From positions 1,426,001 through 1,490,000 of the forward strand of contig NZ_JBGCUO010000001.1 in assembly GCF_041102775.1 (NCBI RefSeq): a stretch of 64,000 bases of DNA, read 5' to 3'. Shown here in pieces: positions 9,734 to 20,672 of this stretch; the first letter of the stretch is position 1; the number at the start of each line of letters is the position of its first letter. A program made the position numbers and the translations under genes. The DNA comes from Alcanivorax sp. REN37. Lineage in GTDB: Bacteria > Pseudomonadota > Gammaproteobacteria > Pseudomonadales > Alcanivoracaceae. A model generated the notes under the pieces. That model saw only the letters and a list, made by a program, of their open reading frames with translations. It did no database searches and had not been told where the DNA came from.

Positions 9734-11173
9734 GTGAGTAAGCAGGAAGACCACTTCGGACGTTGGAAGAACCGCGAAGAACTCGCCGAATCCATGATCC
9801 CCATGATCGGCAAGCTGTACCGTGAGAAGAACGTGACCACCACGGTCTACAGCCGTTCCCTGGTGAACAAGTCAGTGATCCAGATCCTCAAAAGCCACCG
9901 CTTTGTGAAGCAGATCGAAGACACTGAGCTGTCTGTCGTGGACACCTTCCCGATCCTGGAAGAGGTTACCCGTCTGGATCTGGGCCCGTGCCGCATTGAT
10001 ATCGGCAAGCTGGCGGTGGACTACAAGAACGACAGCCGTGGCTTGTCCGTGGCGGACTACGTCAAGGCCGAGCTGGCCGAAGCGCTGACCAACAAGGTTG
10101 CCGATCCGCAGCCCACCGATGTGGTGCTGTACGGCTTCGGTCGCATTGGCCGCATCTTGGCACGCCTGTTGATCGAGAAAGCCGGTTCCGGCAACGGTCT
10201 GCGTCTGCGTGCCATCGTGGTGCGTGAGTCTGGCAAGGGCGACCTGCAAAAGCGCGCCAGCCTGTTGCGCCGTGATTCCGTGCATGGCGCCTTCGCCGGC
10301 ACCATCGCGGTGGATGAAGACGACAACGCCATCATCGCCAACGGCAACTTCATCAACGTGATCTACTCCAACGATCCTGCCACCGTTGATTACACCGCTT
10401 ACGGCATCAACAACGCGGTGCTGATCGACAACACCGGCAAATGGCGCGACAGCGAAGGCCTCGGCCAGCACCTGAAGGCCAAAGGCATCCAGCGCGTGAT
10501 TCTGACGGCGCCGGGTAAGGGTGAGCTGAAGAACATCGTTCACGGTGTGAACAACGGCCTGATCGAAGACAGCGACCTGATTTTGTCTGCAGCCAGCTGC
10601 ACCACCAACGCCATCGTGCCGCCGCTGAAGGCGCTGAATGATAAGTTCGGCATCGAGAATGGCCACGTTGAGACGGTGCACTCTTACACCAACGACCAGA
10701 ACTTGCTGGATAACTTCCATAAGGGTCCGCGTCGTGGCCGTGCCGCACCGCTGAACATGGTGATCACCGAAACCGGTGCCGCCACTGCTGCCGCCAAAGC
10801 ACTGCCGGAACTGGCCGGTAAGCTCACCGGCAACTCGATTCGGGTGCCGACGCCGAACGTGTCAATGGCGATTTTGAACATCACGCTGCAGAAAGAAACC
10901 ACGCTGGAAGAGATCAACGACTACCTGCGCTGGGTGTCCCTGCATTCCCCGCTGCAGCGCCAGATCGACTTCATCAGCTCCCCGGATGCGGTCTCCACAG
11001 ACTTTGTCGGTTCCCGCCATGCCTCGGTGATCGATGCGGAAGCAACAATTGTAAATGGTCGCCATTGCGTTCTGTACGTGTGGTATGACAATGAGTTCGG
11101 CTATAGCTGTCAGGTAATGCGGATCCTGCAGCAGATCTCCGGGGTGGAATTCCCGGTGTATCCAAAGCAGTGA
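9734..11173 (+). CDS. gap: glyceraldehyde-3-phosphate dehydrogenase, long form
   Basis: A 479-residue GAPDH, about 140 residues longer than the classical enzyme. Residues 1-128 are an extra N-terminal region. The NAD-binding fold begins at VVLYGFGRIGRIL (130-142), and the catalytic cysteine is Cys289 in SAASCTTNAIVPP, where classical enzymes have SCTTNCLAP. SYTNDQNLLDNFHKGPRRGRA and RVPTPNVSM follow, and WYDNEFGYS is near the end. It interconverts glyceraldehyde-3-phosphate and 1,3-bisphosphoglycerate. The same long form next to mfd and nqr is known from Pseudomonas. The role of the N-terminal part is not known to me. Transcription ends at an intrinsic terminator 8 bases after the stop. Confidence 0.94.
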   Translation: MSKQEDHFGRWKNREELAESMIPMIGKLYREKNVTTTVYSRSLVNKSVIQILKSHRFVKQIEDTELSVVDTFPILEEVTRLDLGPCRIDIGKLAVDYKNDSRGLSVADYVKAELAEALTNKVADPQPTDVVLYGFGRIGRILARLLIEKAGSGNGLRLRAIVVRESGKGDLQKRASLLRRDSVHGAFAGTIAVDEDDNAIIANGNFINVIYSNDPATVDYTAYGINNAVLIDNTGKWRDSEGLGQHLKAKGIQRVILTAPGKGELKNIVHGVNNGLIEDSDLILSAASCTTNAIVPPLKALNDKFGIENGHVETVHSYTNDQNLLDNFHKGPRRGRAAPLNMVITETGAATAAAKALPELAGKLTGNSIRVPTPNVSMAILNITLQKETTLEEINDYLRWVSLHSPLQRQIDFISSPDAVSTDFVGSRHASVIDAEATIVNGRHCVLYVWYDNEFGYSCQVMRILQQISGVEFPVYPKQ

Positions 11174-11180
11174 TAACACT

Positions 11181-11204
11181 GGCCCGCCTCGCGCGGGCCT
11201 TTTG
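11181..11204 (+). terminator. intrinsic terminator of gap
   Basis: GGCCCGC (11181-11187) pairs with GCGGGCC (11193-11199) around a 5-base loop and is followed by TTTT. Confidence 0.8.
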
Positions 11205-11264
11205 CTGGTAGGGAAACCTCCTCTTCGGGGTGCCGCATACGCGGGGTACCACCAAGGACGGGCA

Positions 11265-11320
11265 CAGCGGCCCAGCGTTGTGCGGCCATCACGCGGTGAC
11301 GCGGTTGGACAGGGCCGCTG
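11265..11320 (+). other. large inverted repeat in the nqrA leader
   Basis: CAGCGGCCC (11265-11273) and GGGCCGCTG (11312-11320) are perfect 9-base complements around 38 bases that contain a smaller TCAC-GCG-GTGA hairpin. The structure ends 60 bases before the nqrA start. It could be a structured leader or simply a stem in the untranslated region. Confidence 0.45.
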
Positions 11321-11380
11321 CGCATGCTTTCACTGGTGCACAGATGCCGGGGAAGAGGTTCCGAACGTGGGCGAGAGACT

Positions 11381-12730
11381 ATGATCAGAATCAAACGGGG
11401 ACTCGACCTGCCCATCACGGGCGCGCCGCGCCAAGACATCGACGGCGGCGCTCCGGTGACCCGCGTGGCGGTGCTCGGCCCGGACTATGTCGGCATGAAA
11501 CCGACCATGGAAGTCCAAGAGGGCGACCGGGTACGTAAAGGCCAGGTCCTGTTCACCGATAAGAAGACCGATGGTGTGCGCTACACCGCGCCGGCATCCG
11601 GTACTGTCATCGCCATCAACCGCGGCGCGCGCCGTGTGTTGCAATCGGTGGTGATCGAGATCGCAGCGTCAGAAGATGATGCGCTGCGTTTTGCTGCCCA
11701 CCCGGCTGCCGCGTTGGCAACCCTGGACCGTGCTGCTGTGCAGGCCCAGTTGGTGGAGTCCGGTCTCTGGACCGCGCTGCGTACCCGTCCCTATGGCAAG
11801 GTGCCGCTGCCAGGCAGCGTGCCGAGCTCTATTTTTGTAACTGCCATCGATACCAATCCGCTTAGTGCAGATCCGGCGCCGGTGATTGCCGAGCAGCCGC
11901 AGGCGTTTGAGGCGGGCATTAGCGTGCTCAGCCGTCTCACCGACGGCAAGCTGTTCGTGTGCCAGGCGGAGGGCGTCAAGCTGCCGCTGCCGTCGTTGCC
12001 GCAGGTCAGTGTGCACACGTTCGGTGGGCTACATCCCGCCGGTAACCCCAGTACCCACGTACACCACCTCGATCCGGTGGGCATGGGCAAGACGGTCTGG
12101 GTGCTGAACTATCAGGACGTGATCGCGTTTGGCCAGCTGTTCCTCACCGGTGAGCTGTACACCGACCGGGTGGTGGCCCTTGGCGGCCCGCAGGTCCGTG
12201 CGCCGCGCCTGGTGCGAACCCGTGTCGGCGCCTGCTTGTCCGAGTTGCTGCAAGGTGAGCTGAAGGACGGCGAAACCCGAGTGCTGTCTGGCTCGGTCTG
12301 GAATGGCCACAAGGCTGCCGGCCCTTACGACTTCCTCAGCCGCACGGCAGTGCAGGTGACCGCGCTGCGCGAAGGCCGTGAGCGGCCAATGTTCGGTTAC
12401 CTGTCGCCGGGACTGAAGCGCCACTCGGTGATGAATATCTACCTGTCCAAGCTGCTGCCGGGCCGTAAGTTCGATTTCACCACCACCACCAACGGCAGCC
12501 CGCGCGCCATGGTGCCGCTCGGCAACTATGAGCGGGTGATGCCGCTCGACATCCTTGCCACTCAGTTGCTGCGTGCACTGACGGTGGGTGATACCGATTC
12601 CGCGGTGGCCCTGGGCGCACTGGAACTGGTGGAAGAAGATCTGGCGCTGTGCACCTACGTCTGCGTGGGCAAGTACGAGTACGGTCCGATCCTGCGTGAC
12701 AACCTGACCCGCATCGAACTGGAGGGCTGA
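11381..12730 (+). CDS. nqrA: Na+-translocating NADH:quinone oxidoreductase subunit A
   Basis: A 449-residue NqrA starting [12 protein letters not shown], the typical NqrA opening. Next comes the Rnf/Nqr barrel-sandwich region (residues about 30-80, [14 protein letters not shown]) and the C-terminal part with [13 protein letters not shown] and [16 protein letters not shown]. NqrA is the peripheral cytoplasmic subunit that lies by the quinone site. The ATG at 11381 is chosen because conserved sequence starts there, although the frame is open from 11324. It heads an eight-gene operon with nqrBCDEF, apbE and nqrM. A 175-base untranslated stretch with a large inverted repeat precedes it. Confidence 0.97.
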   Translation: MIRIKRGLDLPITGAPRQDIDGGAPVTRVAVLGPDYVGMKPTMEVQEGDRVRKGQVLFTDKKTDGVRYTAPASGTVIAINRGARRVLQSVVIEIAASEDDALRFAAHPAAALATLDRAAVQAQLVESGLWTALRTRPYGKVPLPGSVPSSIFVTAIDTNPLSADPAPVIAEQPQAFEAGISVLSRLTDGKLFVCQAEGVKLPLPSLPQVSVHTFGGLHPAGNPSTHVHHLDPVGMGKTVWVLNYQDVIAFGQLFLTGELYTDRVVALGGPQVRAPRLVRTRVGACLSELLQGELKDGETRVLSGSVWNGHKAAGPYDFLSRTAVQVTALREGRERPMFGYLSPGLKRHSVMNIYLSKLLPGRKFDFTTTTNGSPRAMVPLGNYERVMPLDILATQLLRALTVGDTDSAVALGALELVEEDLALCTYVCVGKYEYGPILRDNLTRIELEG

Positions 12731-12732
12731 GC

Positions 12733-13980
12733 ATGGGCTTGAGGCATTACCTTGACCGCAAGGTGGCCCCGCACTTCCACGAAGGCGGGCGGCTGCAGAA
12801 TTACTACGTGTTTTACGAAATGTTCGACACCATGCTGTATTCGCCGGATTCGGTGACCAATACAGCCTCCCACGTGCGCGATGGCATCGACCTCAAGCGC
12901 GTGATGATGACGGTGTGGTTCGCCACCTTCCCGGCGATTTTGTTCGGGCTCTACAACACCGGTTACCAGGCCAACCTGCAAATCGCCGAGTTTGGCCATG
13001 CGCCGATCGAAGGCTGGCGCACGGCGCTGGTGGCGATGCTGGCCGGATTTGATCCCGGCAGCCTGTGGTCGAACATGCTCCACGGCGCGGTGTTCTACGT
13101 GCCGATCCTGATTACCGTCTATGTCGGCGGCTTCATCTGGGAAGGGCTGTTCGCCTGGCGCCGTGGCCATGAGGTCAACGAGGGCTTCTTCGTGACCGGC
13201 ATTCTGTTCACGCTGATCGTGCCGCCTACCATTCCGTTGTGGCAGGTGTTCCTCGGCATCTCGTTCGGGGTGGTGATCGGCAAAGAAGTATTTGGCGGCA
13301 CCGGCAAAAACTTCCTCAATCCGGCGCTAGTGGGCCGTGCCTTCCTGTTCTTCGCCTACCCGGCGCAAATGTCCGGTGACCTGGTGTGGACGGCGGTGGA
13401 CAACTTCTCCGGCGCGACGCCGCTATCGCTGGCAGCGTCCGGGCAGTTGGACTTCAGCGCCGCGCTGGGCGCCAATGCCGGTATCGGTGACGTCAACCTG
13501 AGCTGGATGCAGACCTTCCTCGGCGGCATCCAAGGTTCGATCGGTGAAACCTCAACGCTGGCAATCCTGCTTGGCGCCGCTTTGTTACTGATCACCCGCA
13601 TTGCTTCCTGGCGCATTATGGCCGGGGTGCTGGTCGGGGTGGTGGCGCTGTCGGCGCTGTTCAATGCCGTGGGCAGCGATACCAATGCCATGTTCGCCAT
13701 GCCCTGGTACTGGCACCTGACCCTGGGTGGTCTGGCGTTCGGTCTGGTGTTCATGGCCACCGATCCGGTGTCGGCGGCGATGACCGATGTCGGTAAGTGG
13801 ATTTTCGGCATCCTGATCGGCGTGATGGTGGTGCTGATCCGCGTGGTCAACCCGGCATTCCCGGAAGGCATGATGTTAGCGATTTTGTTCGGCAACCTGT
13901 GTGCACCGCTGATCGACCACTTTGTGGTGCAGGCCAACATCCGCCGCCGTGAGCGGCGTCTGGCAGGAGGGAAGCGCTGA
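12733..13980 (+). CDS. nqrB: Na+-NQR subunit B
   Basis: A 415-residue integral membrane subunit with about ten hydrophobic segments. The motif SGATPL contains Thr229, the expected site of covalent FMN attachment by ApbE (SGAT consensus). NqrB also carries riboflavin and the Na+ path in the characterised Vibrio complex (family knowledge). It begins two bases after nqrA and overlaps nqrC (TGATG). The full complex oxidises NADH, reduces ubiquinone and pumps Na+ out of the cell. Confidence 0.97.
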   Translation: MGLRHYLDRKVAPHFHEGGRLQNYYVFYEMFDTMLYSPDSVTNTASHVRDGIDLKRVMMTVWFATFPAILFGLYNTGYQANLQIAEFGHAPIEGWRTALVAMLAGFDPGSLWSNMLHGAVFYVPILITVYVGGFIWEGLFAWRRGHEVNEGFFVTGILFTLIVPPTIPLWQVFLGISFGVVIGKEVFGGTGKNFLNPALVGRAFLFFAYPAQMSGDLVWTAVDNFSGATPLSLAASGQLDFSAALGANAGIGDVNLSWMQTFLGGIQGSIGETSTLAILLGAALLLITRIASWRIMAGVLVGVVALSALFNAVGSDTNAMFAMPWYWHLTLGGLAFGLVFMATDPVSAAMTDVGKWIFGILIGVMVVLIRVVNPAFPEGMMLAILFGNLCAPLIDHFVVQANIRRRERRLAGGKR

Positions 13981-14753
13981 TGGCGTTCAATAAAGACAGC
14001 ACCGGCGGCACCCTGCTGGCCGCCTTCATTATCTGCTTAGTGTGCGGCGTGATCGTCGCGGTGGCCGCGGTGATGCTGCGCCCGATGCAGAACGAAAACC
14101 GCGCGCTGGACCGGCAAAAAAACGTGCTCATCGCCGCCAATGCTTACCAGCCTGGTATGGACGTGAAACAGGCGTTCGAGCGCGTCGAGCGCCGCTTTGT
14201 CGAACTTGCCAGTGGCACCGAGGTGGAACGCCCGGACAGCTACGATCAGGCCAAGGCCGCCGCGGACCCGGAGCAGAGCACTGCGTTGGCGGTGGATCCT
14301 GCAGGCATTCGCCGACTGCCGGATGTGGCGGAAGTGTTCTTCCTGCGCAATGACGATGGCAGCTTGCGCTCCATCGTGTTGCCGGTGAGCGGTTATGGGC
14401 TGTGGTCCACGCTTTACGGCTATTTGGCGCTGGAGCCGGATGCCAACACGGTGGCCGGTTTGGTGTTCTACGATCACGGCGAAACACCGGGTCTGGGGGG
14501 CGAGGTCGACAATCCTGCCTGGCGCGCCCAGTGGGTTGGAAAAACGCTCACTGACAGTAATGGTCGAGTGCAGATCGAAGTGGTGAAGGGCAGTGTCGAT
14601 GCTTCCTCCAGCACTGCGCAATACAAAGTGGATGGCCTGTCCGGCGCCACCCTCACCAGCCAGGGCGTCAGCCAGCTGGTGCGTTTTTGGGTGGGTGAGC
14701 AGGCGTTCGGTCCCTATCTGTCACGGCTGCGCAGTGGCGCGGTGAGCGAATAA
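13980..14753 (+). CDS. nqrC: Na+-NQR subunit C
   Basis: A 257-residue protein with one N-terminal membrane helix (residues 11-35) and an FMN-binding domain. The segment [11 protein letters not shown] contains Thr224, the covalent FMN site modified by ApbE (Thr225 in Vibrio). [15 protein letters not shown] and [10 protein letters not shown] are conserved family blocks. It anchors the electron path between NqrF/NqrD-E and NqrB. The start codon overlaps the nqrB stop. Confidence 0.97.
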   Translation: MAFNKDSTGGTLLAAFIICLVCGVIVAVAAVMLRPMQNENRALDRQKNVLIAANAYQPGMDVKQAFERVERRFVELASGTEVERPDSYDQAKAAADPEQSTALAVDPAGIRRLPDVAEVFFLRNDDGSLRSIVLPVSGYGLWSTLYGYLALEPDANTVAGLVFYDHGETPGLGGEVDNPAWRAQWVGKTLTDSNGRVQIEVVKGSVDASSSTAQYKVDGLSGATLTSQGVSQLVRFWVGEQAFGPYLSRLRSGAVSE

Positions 14754-14764
14754 GGAGCCCCAGC

Positions 14765-15433
<669 letters not shown>

Positions 15434-15446
15434 GGGAGAGCACGCA

Positions 15447-16055
15447 ATGGAACATTACATCAGCCTATTCGTGCGCGCGGTGTTCGTTGAGAACATGGCG
15501 CTGGCGTTCTTCCTCGGCATGTGCACCTTCTTGGCGATTTCCAAGAAGGTGTCCACCGCCGTCAACCTCGGTATTGCGGTGGTGGTGATCCAAGCCATCA
15601 CGGTGCCGCTTAACAACCTGCTGTACAGCTATTTCCTCAAAGATGGCGCGCTGGCGTGGATGGGCTATCCCGATGTCGACCTGAGCTTCCTCGGCTTTGT
15701 CGCCTATATCGGTGTCATTGCTGCGGTGGTGCAGATCCTTGAGATGGTGCTCGATAAGTACGTGCCGGCACTCTACAACGTGCTTGGCATTTACCTGCCC
15801 TTGATCACCGTAAACTGCGCCATTTTCGGTGGCTCGCTGTTCATGATGCAGCGCGACTACGACTTCACGGAAAGTGTGGTCTACGGCGTCGGCTCCGGCG
15901 TGTCCTGGGCGCTGGCGATCGCGTTGCTGGCGGCAATCCGTGAAAAGCTGAAGTACAGCGATGTGCCCGGCGGTCTGGAAGGCTTGGGGGTGACCTTTGT
16001 CACTGTCGGCCTGATGTCACTGGGGTTCATGTCGTTTTCCGGCGTGCAGCTGTAA
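15447..16055 (+). CDS. nqrE: Na+-NQR subunit E
   Basis: A 202-residue membrane subunit homologous to NqrD. It starts [19 protein letters not shown]; the frame is open from 15333, but that would overlap nqrD heavily. The segments [15 protein letters not shown] and VNCAIFGGS contain the two cysteines expected to complete the iron site between NqrD and NqrE. A GGGAG ribosome site lies upstream of the ATG. Confidence 0.96.
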   Translation: MEHYISLFVRAVFVENMALAFFLGMCTFLAISKKVSTAVNLGIAVVVIQAITVPLNNLLYSYFLKDGALAWMGYPDVDLSFLGFVAYIGVIAAVVQILEMVLDKYVPALYNVLGIYLPLITVNCAIFGGSLFMMQRDYDFTESVVYGVGSGVSWALAIALLAAIREKLKYSDVPGGLEGLGVTFVTVGLMSLGFMSFSGVQL

Positions 16056-16070
16056 TCGAGGGGAAAGCGC

Positions 16071-17294
16071 ATGGCATTCGAGATAGTCATTGCAGTGGTG
16101 GTGCTGACCGCCCTGATGTTGCTGATGGTGGCCACCATCCTACTGGCCCGCGCCAAGCTGGTGTCGGCCGGTGATGTGACCATCGAAATCAACGGTGAAA
16201 AGAAACTGGTGGTGCCAGCGGGTGGCAAGCTGCTCGGTACGCTGGCCTCACAAGGCGTGTTCCTGTCTTCTGCCTGCGGCGGCGGCGGCACCTGTGCACA
16301 GTGCAAGTGTCAGGTGATGGAGGGCGGTGGCGACATCCTTGCCACCGAGGAATCCCATTTCACTAAGGGCGAGGTGCGGGCTGGTTACCGGCTGTCGTGC
16401 CAGACGCCGGTTAAGCAAGACATGAAGATCCAGGTGCCGGAGGAGGTGTTCGGCGTCAAGAAGTGGGTCTGTGAAGTGGTGTCCAACCCTAACGTCGCCA
16501 CCTTTATCAAAGAGCTGACGCTGAAGCTGCCCGAAGGTGAGAACGTGGCGTTCCGCGCCGGTGGTTATGTGCAGCTGGAAGCGCCGCCGTACACCATTAA
16601 TTACGCTGACTTCGACATCCCTGAGCGCTTCCGCGACGACTGGGAGCGGTTCAAGTTCTTCGACATCCAGGCAGTGAACAAGGAGGAGGTGATCCGTGCC
16701 TATTCCATGGCCAACTATCCGGAAGAGATGGGCATCCTCAAGTTCAATATCCGTATCGCCACACCACCGCCAGGGCGCACCGACATTCCGGCCGGCCTGA
16801 TGTCGAGCTATGTATTCAACCTCAAACCCGGCGACCAAGTGACGGTGTACGGCCCGTTCGGTGATTTCTTTGCCAAGGACACCGACGCCGAAATGATCTT
16901 CATCGGCGGTGGTGCCGGTATGGCGCCGATGCGCTCGCACCTGTTTGATCAGCTCAAGCGGCTCGACTCCAAGCGCAAGATCAGCTTCTGGTATGGCGCC
17001 CGCTCCATGCGCGAGGCGTTCTACGTCGATGAGTACGACCAGTTGGCGGCCGATCATGACAACTTCGAGTGGCATTTGGCGTTGTCCGATCCGCTGCCGG
17101 AGGATAACTGGAGCGGCAAAACCGGCTTCATCCACCAGGTGCTGTTCGACAACTACCTGAAGAACCACCCGGCGCCGGAGGACTGCGAGTTCTACATGTG
17201 CGGTCCGCCGATGATGAACGCATCGGTGATCAAGATGCTCGAAGACCTGGGTGTGGAACGCGAGAACATCATGCTGGACGACTTCGGTGGCTGA
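16071..17294 (+). CDS. nqrF: Na+-NQR subunit F, NADH-oxidising
   Basis: A 407-residue protein with an N-terminal membrane helix (residues 3-25) and a 2Fe-2S ferredoxin domain with Cys69, Cys75, Cys78 and Cys110. These are one position off the Vibrio ligands Cys70/76/79/111. A ferredoxin-reductase domain follows: RAYSMANYP binds FAD, while [12 protein letters not shown] and FYMCGPPMM form the NADH site. It is the entry point of electrons. The end overlaps the GTG start of apbE by 8 bases. Confidence 0.97.
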   Translation: MAFEIVIAVVVLTALMLLMVATILLARAKLVSAGDVTIEINGEKKLVVPAGGKLLGTLASQGVFLSSACGGGGTCAQCKCQVMEGGGDILATEESHFTKGEVRAGYRLSCQTPVKQDMKIQVPEEVFGVKKWVCEVVSNPNVATFIKELTLKLPEGENVAFRAGGYVQLEAPPYTINYADFDIPERFRDDWERFKFFDIQAVNKEEVIRAYSMANYPEEMGILKFNIRIATPPPGRTDIPAGLMSSYVFNLKPGDQVTVYGPFGDFFAKDTDAEMIFIGGGAGMAPMRSHLFDQLKRLDSKRKISFWYGARSMREAFYVDEYDQLAADHDNFEWHLALSDPLPEDNWSGKTGFIHQVLFDNYLKNHPAPEDCEFYMCGPPMMNASVIKMLEDLGVERENIMLDDFGG

Positions 17295-18339
17295 TCTGCG
17301 CCACTCACCACTTTCACAGGGCCTTCGTGCCCTGTGTCTTTTTGGGCTGCTGGCATTGCTGCTCTCTTGCAGTCCGGCGCCGCAGGTGCACAGCCTGAGC
17401 GGGCCGACCATGGGCACGCTGTGGACGGTGCGGCTGGCGGAGCTGCCGGACGGCGTGAAGCTGGAGCAAGTCCAGCACGGCATCGAGCAGCGGCTGCTGG
17501 AGATCAACCAGCTGATGAGTACCTACATCAGCGACTCCGCTATTTCGCGCTTTAATCAGGCGCCTGCTGGCACGCGTTTCGAGGTGCCGGAAGAGTTTTC
17601 ACAGGTGCTGCGCTCGGCGTTGGTGATGGCGAGTGAAAGTGGTGGCATGTTCGATCCCACCGTCGGACCGCTGGTCAACTTGTGGGGCTTCGGCCCGGCG
17701 GCGCGCAGCGGCACCCCCCCTTCGGCGGCGGATCTGGAGCAGGCTCGCGCCCGTATTGGTTACCGCAAGTTGGAGGCCAGCGTAGACGCCGATCTGATCG
17801 TCCAGCCTGGTGGCCTGTATCTGGACCTGTCTGCCATCGCCAAGGGCTATGCGGTGGATGCGCTGGGTGCTTACTTGGATCAACTCGGCATCCACAACTG
17901 GCTGGTGGACATCGGCGGTGACCTGCGTGCGCGGGGCAGCAAGCCCGGCGGTGTGCCGTGGCGGATTGCCATCGAGCGGCCGTTGGCTGGGCGCCGTGAA
18001 ATTGACAGCGTGCTGGAAATCCACGATCTGGCGGTGGCCACCTCTGGCGACTATCGCAACTTTTTTGAAGCAGACGGCCAACGGTTTTCTCACACCATAG
18101 ACCCGCGTACCGGCCGACCGGTGTCGCACCAGTTAGCGTCAGTGTCGGTGCTGCACCAAGAGTGTATGGAAGCCGATGGTCTCGCCACACTGCTGACGGT
18201 GATGGGCGCGGAAGAAGGCATGGCGTTTGCTGAGGCGCGTAACCTGGCGGTACTCTTCATCGTGCACGAGGGCGATGGCTTCAAGGAGTTGATGACCTCC
18301 GCCTTCCGCCACCATTTGATGCAAGGGAGAGATCAATAA
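17287..18339 (+). CDS. apbE: FAD:protein FMN transferase ApbE (lipoprotein)
   Basis: About 350 residues from a GTG start at 17287. A hydrophobic signal ends in the lipobox LLSC with Cys28, so the enzyme is likely a periplasmic lipoprotein. [26 protein letters not shown] and [11 protein letters not shown] are ApbE family motifs for Mg2+ and FAD binding. ApbE attaches FMN through a phosphodiester bond to the threonine of SGAT motifs, here expected to be NqrB Thr229 and NqrC Thr224. The overlap with nqrF and nqrM supports this role. The alternative start at 17251 would lie deeper in nqrF and is less likely. Confidence 0.94.
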   Translation: MADLRHSPLSQGLRALCLFGLLALLLSCSPAPQVHSLSGPTMGTLWTVRLAELPDGVKLEQVQHGIEQRLLEINQLMSTYISDSAISRFNQAPAGTRFEVPEEFSQVLRSALVMASESGGMFDPTVGPLVNLWGFGPAARSGTPPSAADLEQARARIGYRKLEASVDADLIVQPGGLYLDLSAIAKGYAVDALGAYLDQLGIHNWLVDIGGDLRARGSKPGGVPWRIAIERPLAGRREIDSVLEIHDLAVATSGDYRNFFEADGQRFSHTIDPRTGRPVSHQLASVSVLHQECMEADGLATLLTVMGAEEGMAFAEARNLAVLFIVHEGDGFKELMTSAFRHHLMQGRDQ

Positions 18340-18575
18340 TGCTGCCCACCATTGTGCTGTCAGTTGCTGTGCTGCTGGTGCTCAGTGCCGCCATGGCGGT
18401 CGGCGTGATCCTTGCCAATAAGCCGATCAAGGGCTCCTGCGGCGGTCTCGCTGCACTGGGCATGAAAGAAGGCTGCGACATCTGCGGCGGCGACCGCGGC
18501 AAGTGCGAGGAAAACAGTCGCAACGGTGGGTCGGCTCGCGCAGCCGAGCTGGGCCGCGACGCGCTGCGGCGCTGA
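18339..18575 (+). CDS. nqrM: Na+-NQR maturation protein NqrM
   Basis: A 78-residue protein with one membrane helix (residues 5-25) and four conserved cysteines: Cys34, Cys46, Cys49 (CDIC) and Cys56. This is the DUF539/NqrM signature. NqrM is needed for building the iron site of NqrD/NqrE in Vibrio. The start codon overlaps the apbE stop (TAATG), so the operon supplies all six subunits and both known maturation factors. Confidence 0.93.
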   Translation: MLPTIVLSVAVLLVLSAAMAVGVILANKPIKGSCGGLAALGMKEGCDICGGDRGKCEENSRNGGSARAAELGRDALRR

Positions 18576-18582
18576 GTCGGCC

Positions 18583-19839
18583 ATGGGGCCGAGCCAGTGG
18601 TGGTCCGGGCTGCGCTGGGGCCACACTAATCCCAGTAACCCGGATGCCGGTACCGCGTTGATTCTATCCGGTGGCGGCGCGCGCGCCGCTTATCAGGTGG
18701 GTGTACTGATGGCGGTAGCGAACCTGCTGCCGCGCGGTGCCCCCAATCCGTTCCCAGTGATTTGCGGTACCTCAGCCGGTGCCCTCAACGCCACGGCGCT
18801 GGCAGTCAATGCCCACCATTTCCGCTTTGCCGTCCGCGCCCTGGAGCGGGTCTGGCGCAACCTCACGCCAAGCCAGGTGTACCGCACTGACTTCCGCGCT
18901 TTTATTACTTCCATCCTGCGCTGGGCGCTGCCCGCTTATCTGACCGCCTCGACGCCGGTGCGCAGCGCGCTGCTGGATAACCGGCCGCTGTGCAAGCTGT
19001 TGTCCGTGGTGTTTGATTTCGACCGTATTCAACAGTCGCTGGATGCCGGCCATCTGCGTGCCCTGAGCATTACCGCATCGTCCTACGGCACCGGTGAATC
19101 GGTGGCGTTTTTCCAAGCGCTGGAAGAGGTGCAGGAGTGGCAGCGCGCTCGGCGGCGCGGGCAGCGTAGCCGCATCGGCTTAGAGCACCTGCTGGCGTCG
19201 TCAGCGATCCCGATCCTGTTTCCGGCGCAGAAAGTCGGGGGACGCTACTTCGGCGATGGGGCGGTACGGCAATTGGCGCCGATCAGCCCGGCGCTGCATC
19301 TCGGTGCCCAGCGGGTGCTGGTGGTCGGTGTGGCAGAAGCGCGGCCGGGTGGTCCGGATGACCGTGGCGCTCAGTACCCGTCCATGGCGCAGGTGCTTGG
19401 GCACGTGATGAACAGCGTGTTCGTCGACACGTTGGAAGTGGATTTGGAGCGCTTGCAGCGGATTAACAGCACGCTGGAAGTGATGACTCCCGCTCAGCGC
19501 AGCCGAGCCGGGATCGGTTTGCGACCGGTGGAGGTGCTGCACATCGCGCCGTCAGCGTCCATTGATGGCCTCGCCGCGGAGTACGCCCACCGTCTGCCGC
19601 GCACCTTGCGGGCACTGCTGCGTGGGCCTGGTGGCGGTGGCGCGGGGGCCTCCGCGCTCAGTTACCTGCTGTTTGACCCGGAGTTCTGCAAGGCACTAAT
19701 GGATCTTGGCTACAAAGATGCCATGGCCCGCAGCGATGAGCTGCGGGAGTTCCTGGCGCCGGCGCTGGAGGAGGTTAGTCGCCGCGTCGCTGCATGCGCG
19801 CCGCAAAATGGGCCGCAAAGCCACTGGCAAAATCGGTGA
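18583..19839 (+). CDS. patatin-like phospholipase
   Basis: A 418-residue patatin-domain protein. GGGARAAYQVG forms the oxyanion hole, GTSAG carries nucleophile Ser64, and GDGA carries Asp225 of the Ser-Asp dyad. The rest, including the C-terminal 120 residues, shows no further motif I recognise. Members hydrolyse acyl ester bonds of phospholipids; no signal peptide is visible, so a cytoplasmic or membrane-face role is likely. It starts 8 bases after nqrM but has no evident ribosome site. Its last 65 bases overlap the convergent glycerophosphodiester phosphodiesterase gene, an unusual amount. Confidence 0.85.
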   Translation: MGPSQWWSGLRWGHTNPSNPDAGTALILSGGGARAAYQVGVLMAVANLLPRGAPNPFPVICGTSAGALNATALAVNAHHFRFAVRALERVWRNLTPSQVYRTDFRAFITSILRWALPAYLTASTPVRSALLDNRPLCKLLSVVFDFDRIQQSLDAGHLRALSITASSYGTGESVAFFQALEEVQEWQRARRRGQRSRIGLEHLLASSAIPILFPAQKVGGRYFGDGAVRQLAPISPALHLGAQRVLVVGVAEARPGGPDDRGAQYPSMAQVLGHVMNSVFVDTLEVDLERLQRINSTLEVMTPAQRSRAGIGLRPVEVLHIAPSASIDGLAAEYAHRLPRTLRALLRGPGGGGAGASALSYLLFDPEFCKALMDLGYKDAMARSDELREFLAPALEEVSRRVAACAPQNGPQSHWQNR

Positions 19840-20536
19840 TCAGGCTGTCCACACCTAACCCTGCCAAGCGTTCTGCCTCTACTAGGTCATTCACCGTCCA
19901 GACCGAGACTCTCAGTCCGGCGTCACGGGCACGGCGCATCAGTCCTGCTTTCACAAGCGAGTAATGCGGAATCAGCCACTGGCAGCCCAACGCACGGGTG
20001 CGGCCTACCGGGTTAAACGAGCGTGCTTCGCACACCAGCCCCCGGCTTTGTCGTGGCGATACCTGCGCCATCAGCCGTAGGAACTGGCTGTCGCTGGAGG
20101 TAACAATAGTGCGCGCCGCCATACTGTGGCGCTGAATCAGGTCGGTCAGATTTTCTGCCACCCGAGATAGATAGGCGCTGGATTCGCCGCCTTTCACCTC
20201 AAACTGGAATTCGGTATCCGGATGGCACTGTGCCACGACTTGGTCCAGCGTTGGGATTTTCACGGGCACCGACCAGCCCGGTCCGCCTTGGCGGGCGTCC
20301 AACTGTTCGAGTGCGGCATATTCCAGATTGCGAACCAGCCCGGCAGCGCCAGTGGTGCGCTGCAGACTAGCGTCGTGCAGCACAACCAGTGTGCCGTCGC
20401 GGGTCAGCCTTACGTCCAACTCGATGGCCCGCAAGCCAGCATCCATAGCGATCTGGAAGCTGGGCAGGGTGTTCTCCGGGGCCTCGCCGCGGGCGCCGCG
20501 GTGGCCGACAAGATAGGGCAGGGCAGTGCGGTTCAT
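19775..20536 (-). CDS. glycerophosphodiester phosphodiesterase
   Basis: A 253-residue GDPD domain protein. LVGHRGARGEAPENTLPSF contains the first catalytic His and Glu, ELDVRLTRDGTLVVLHD the metal-binding Glu/Asp and second His, and FQFEVKGG a further acidic ligand. WTVNDL and VDSLITDFA end the barrel. It hydrolyses glycerophosphodiesters, such as glycerophosphocholine, to glycerol-3-phosphate and an alcohol. No signal peptide is seen, so it looks like the cytoplasmic UgpQ type. It faces the patatin gene tail to tail with a 65-base overlap. The two enzymes could act in sequence in phospholipid breakdown (inference). Confidence 0.92.
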   Translation of the reverse strand: MNRTALPYLVGHRGARGEAPENTLPSFQIAMDAGLRAIELDVRLTRDGTLVVLHDASLQRTTGAAGLVRNLEYAALEQLDARQGGPGWSVPVKIPTLDQVVAQCHPDTEFQFEVKGGESSAYLSRVAENLTDLIQRHSMAARTIVTSSDSQFLRLMAQVSPRQSRGLVCEARSFNPVGRTRALGCQWLIPHYSLVKAGLMRRARDAGLRVSVWTVNDLVEAERLAGLGVDSLITDFASGFAAHFAARMQRRGD

Positions 20537-20649
20537 GCGTGGTTTCCGACACGGGTGAAAGGGCGGGCAACACTATGGAACCGAACCCGGAACGGGTCCA
20601 GTGCCCTGCAAAGGGTGACAGTGCAGGATGACATTATTGAGGAGAGTGG

Positions 20650-20672
20650 AAAAAAACCCGCCGGGGGGCGGG
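20650..20672 (-). terminator. intrinsic terminator on the minus strand
   Basis: CCCGCC and GGCGGG pair around a four-base loop and are followed by seven T on the minus strand. It ends either the LysR transcript (290 bases upstream) or the candidate small RNA. Confidence 0.8.

Noticed and set aside
16248-17507. 419-codon open frame opposite nqrF and apbE
   Set aside because: Shadow of nqrF with low-complexity His/Arg-rich translation and no motifs.
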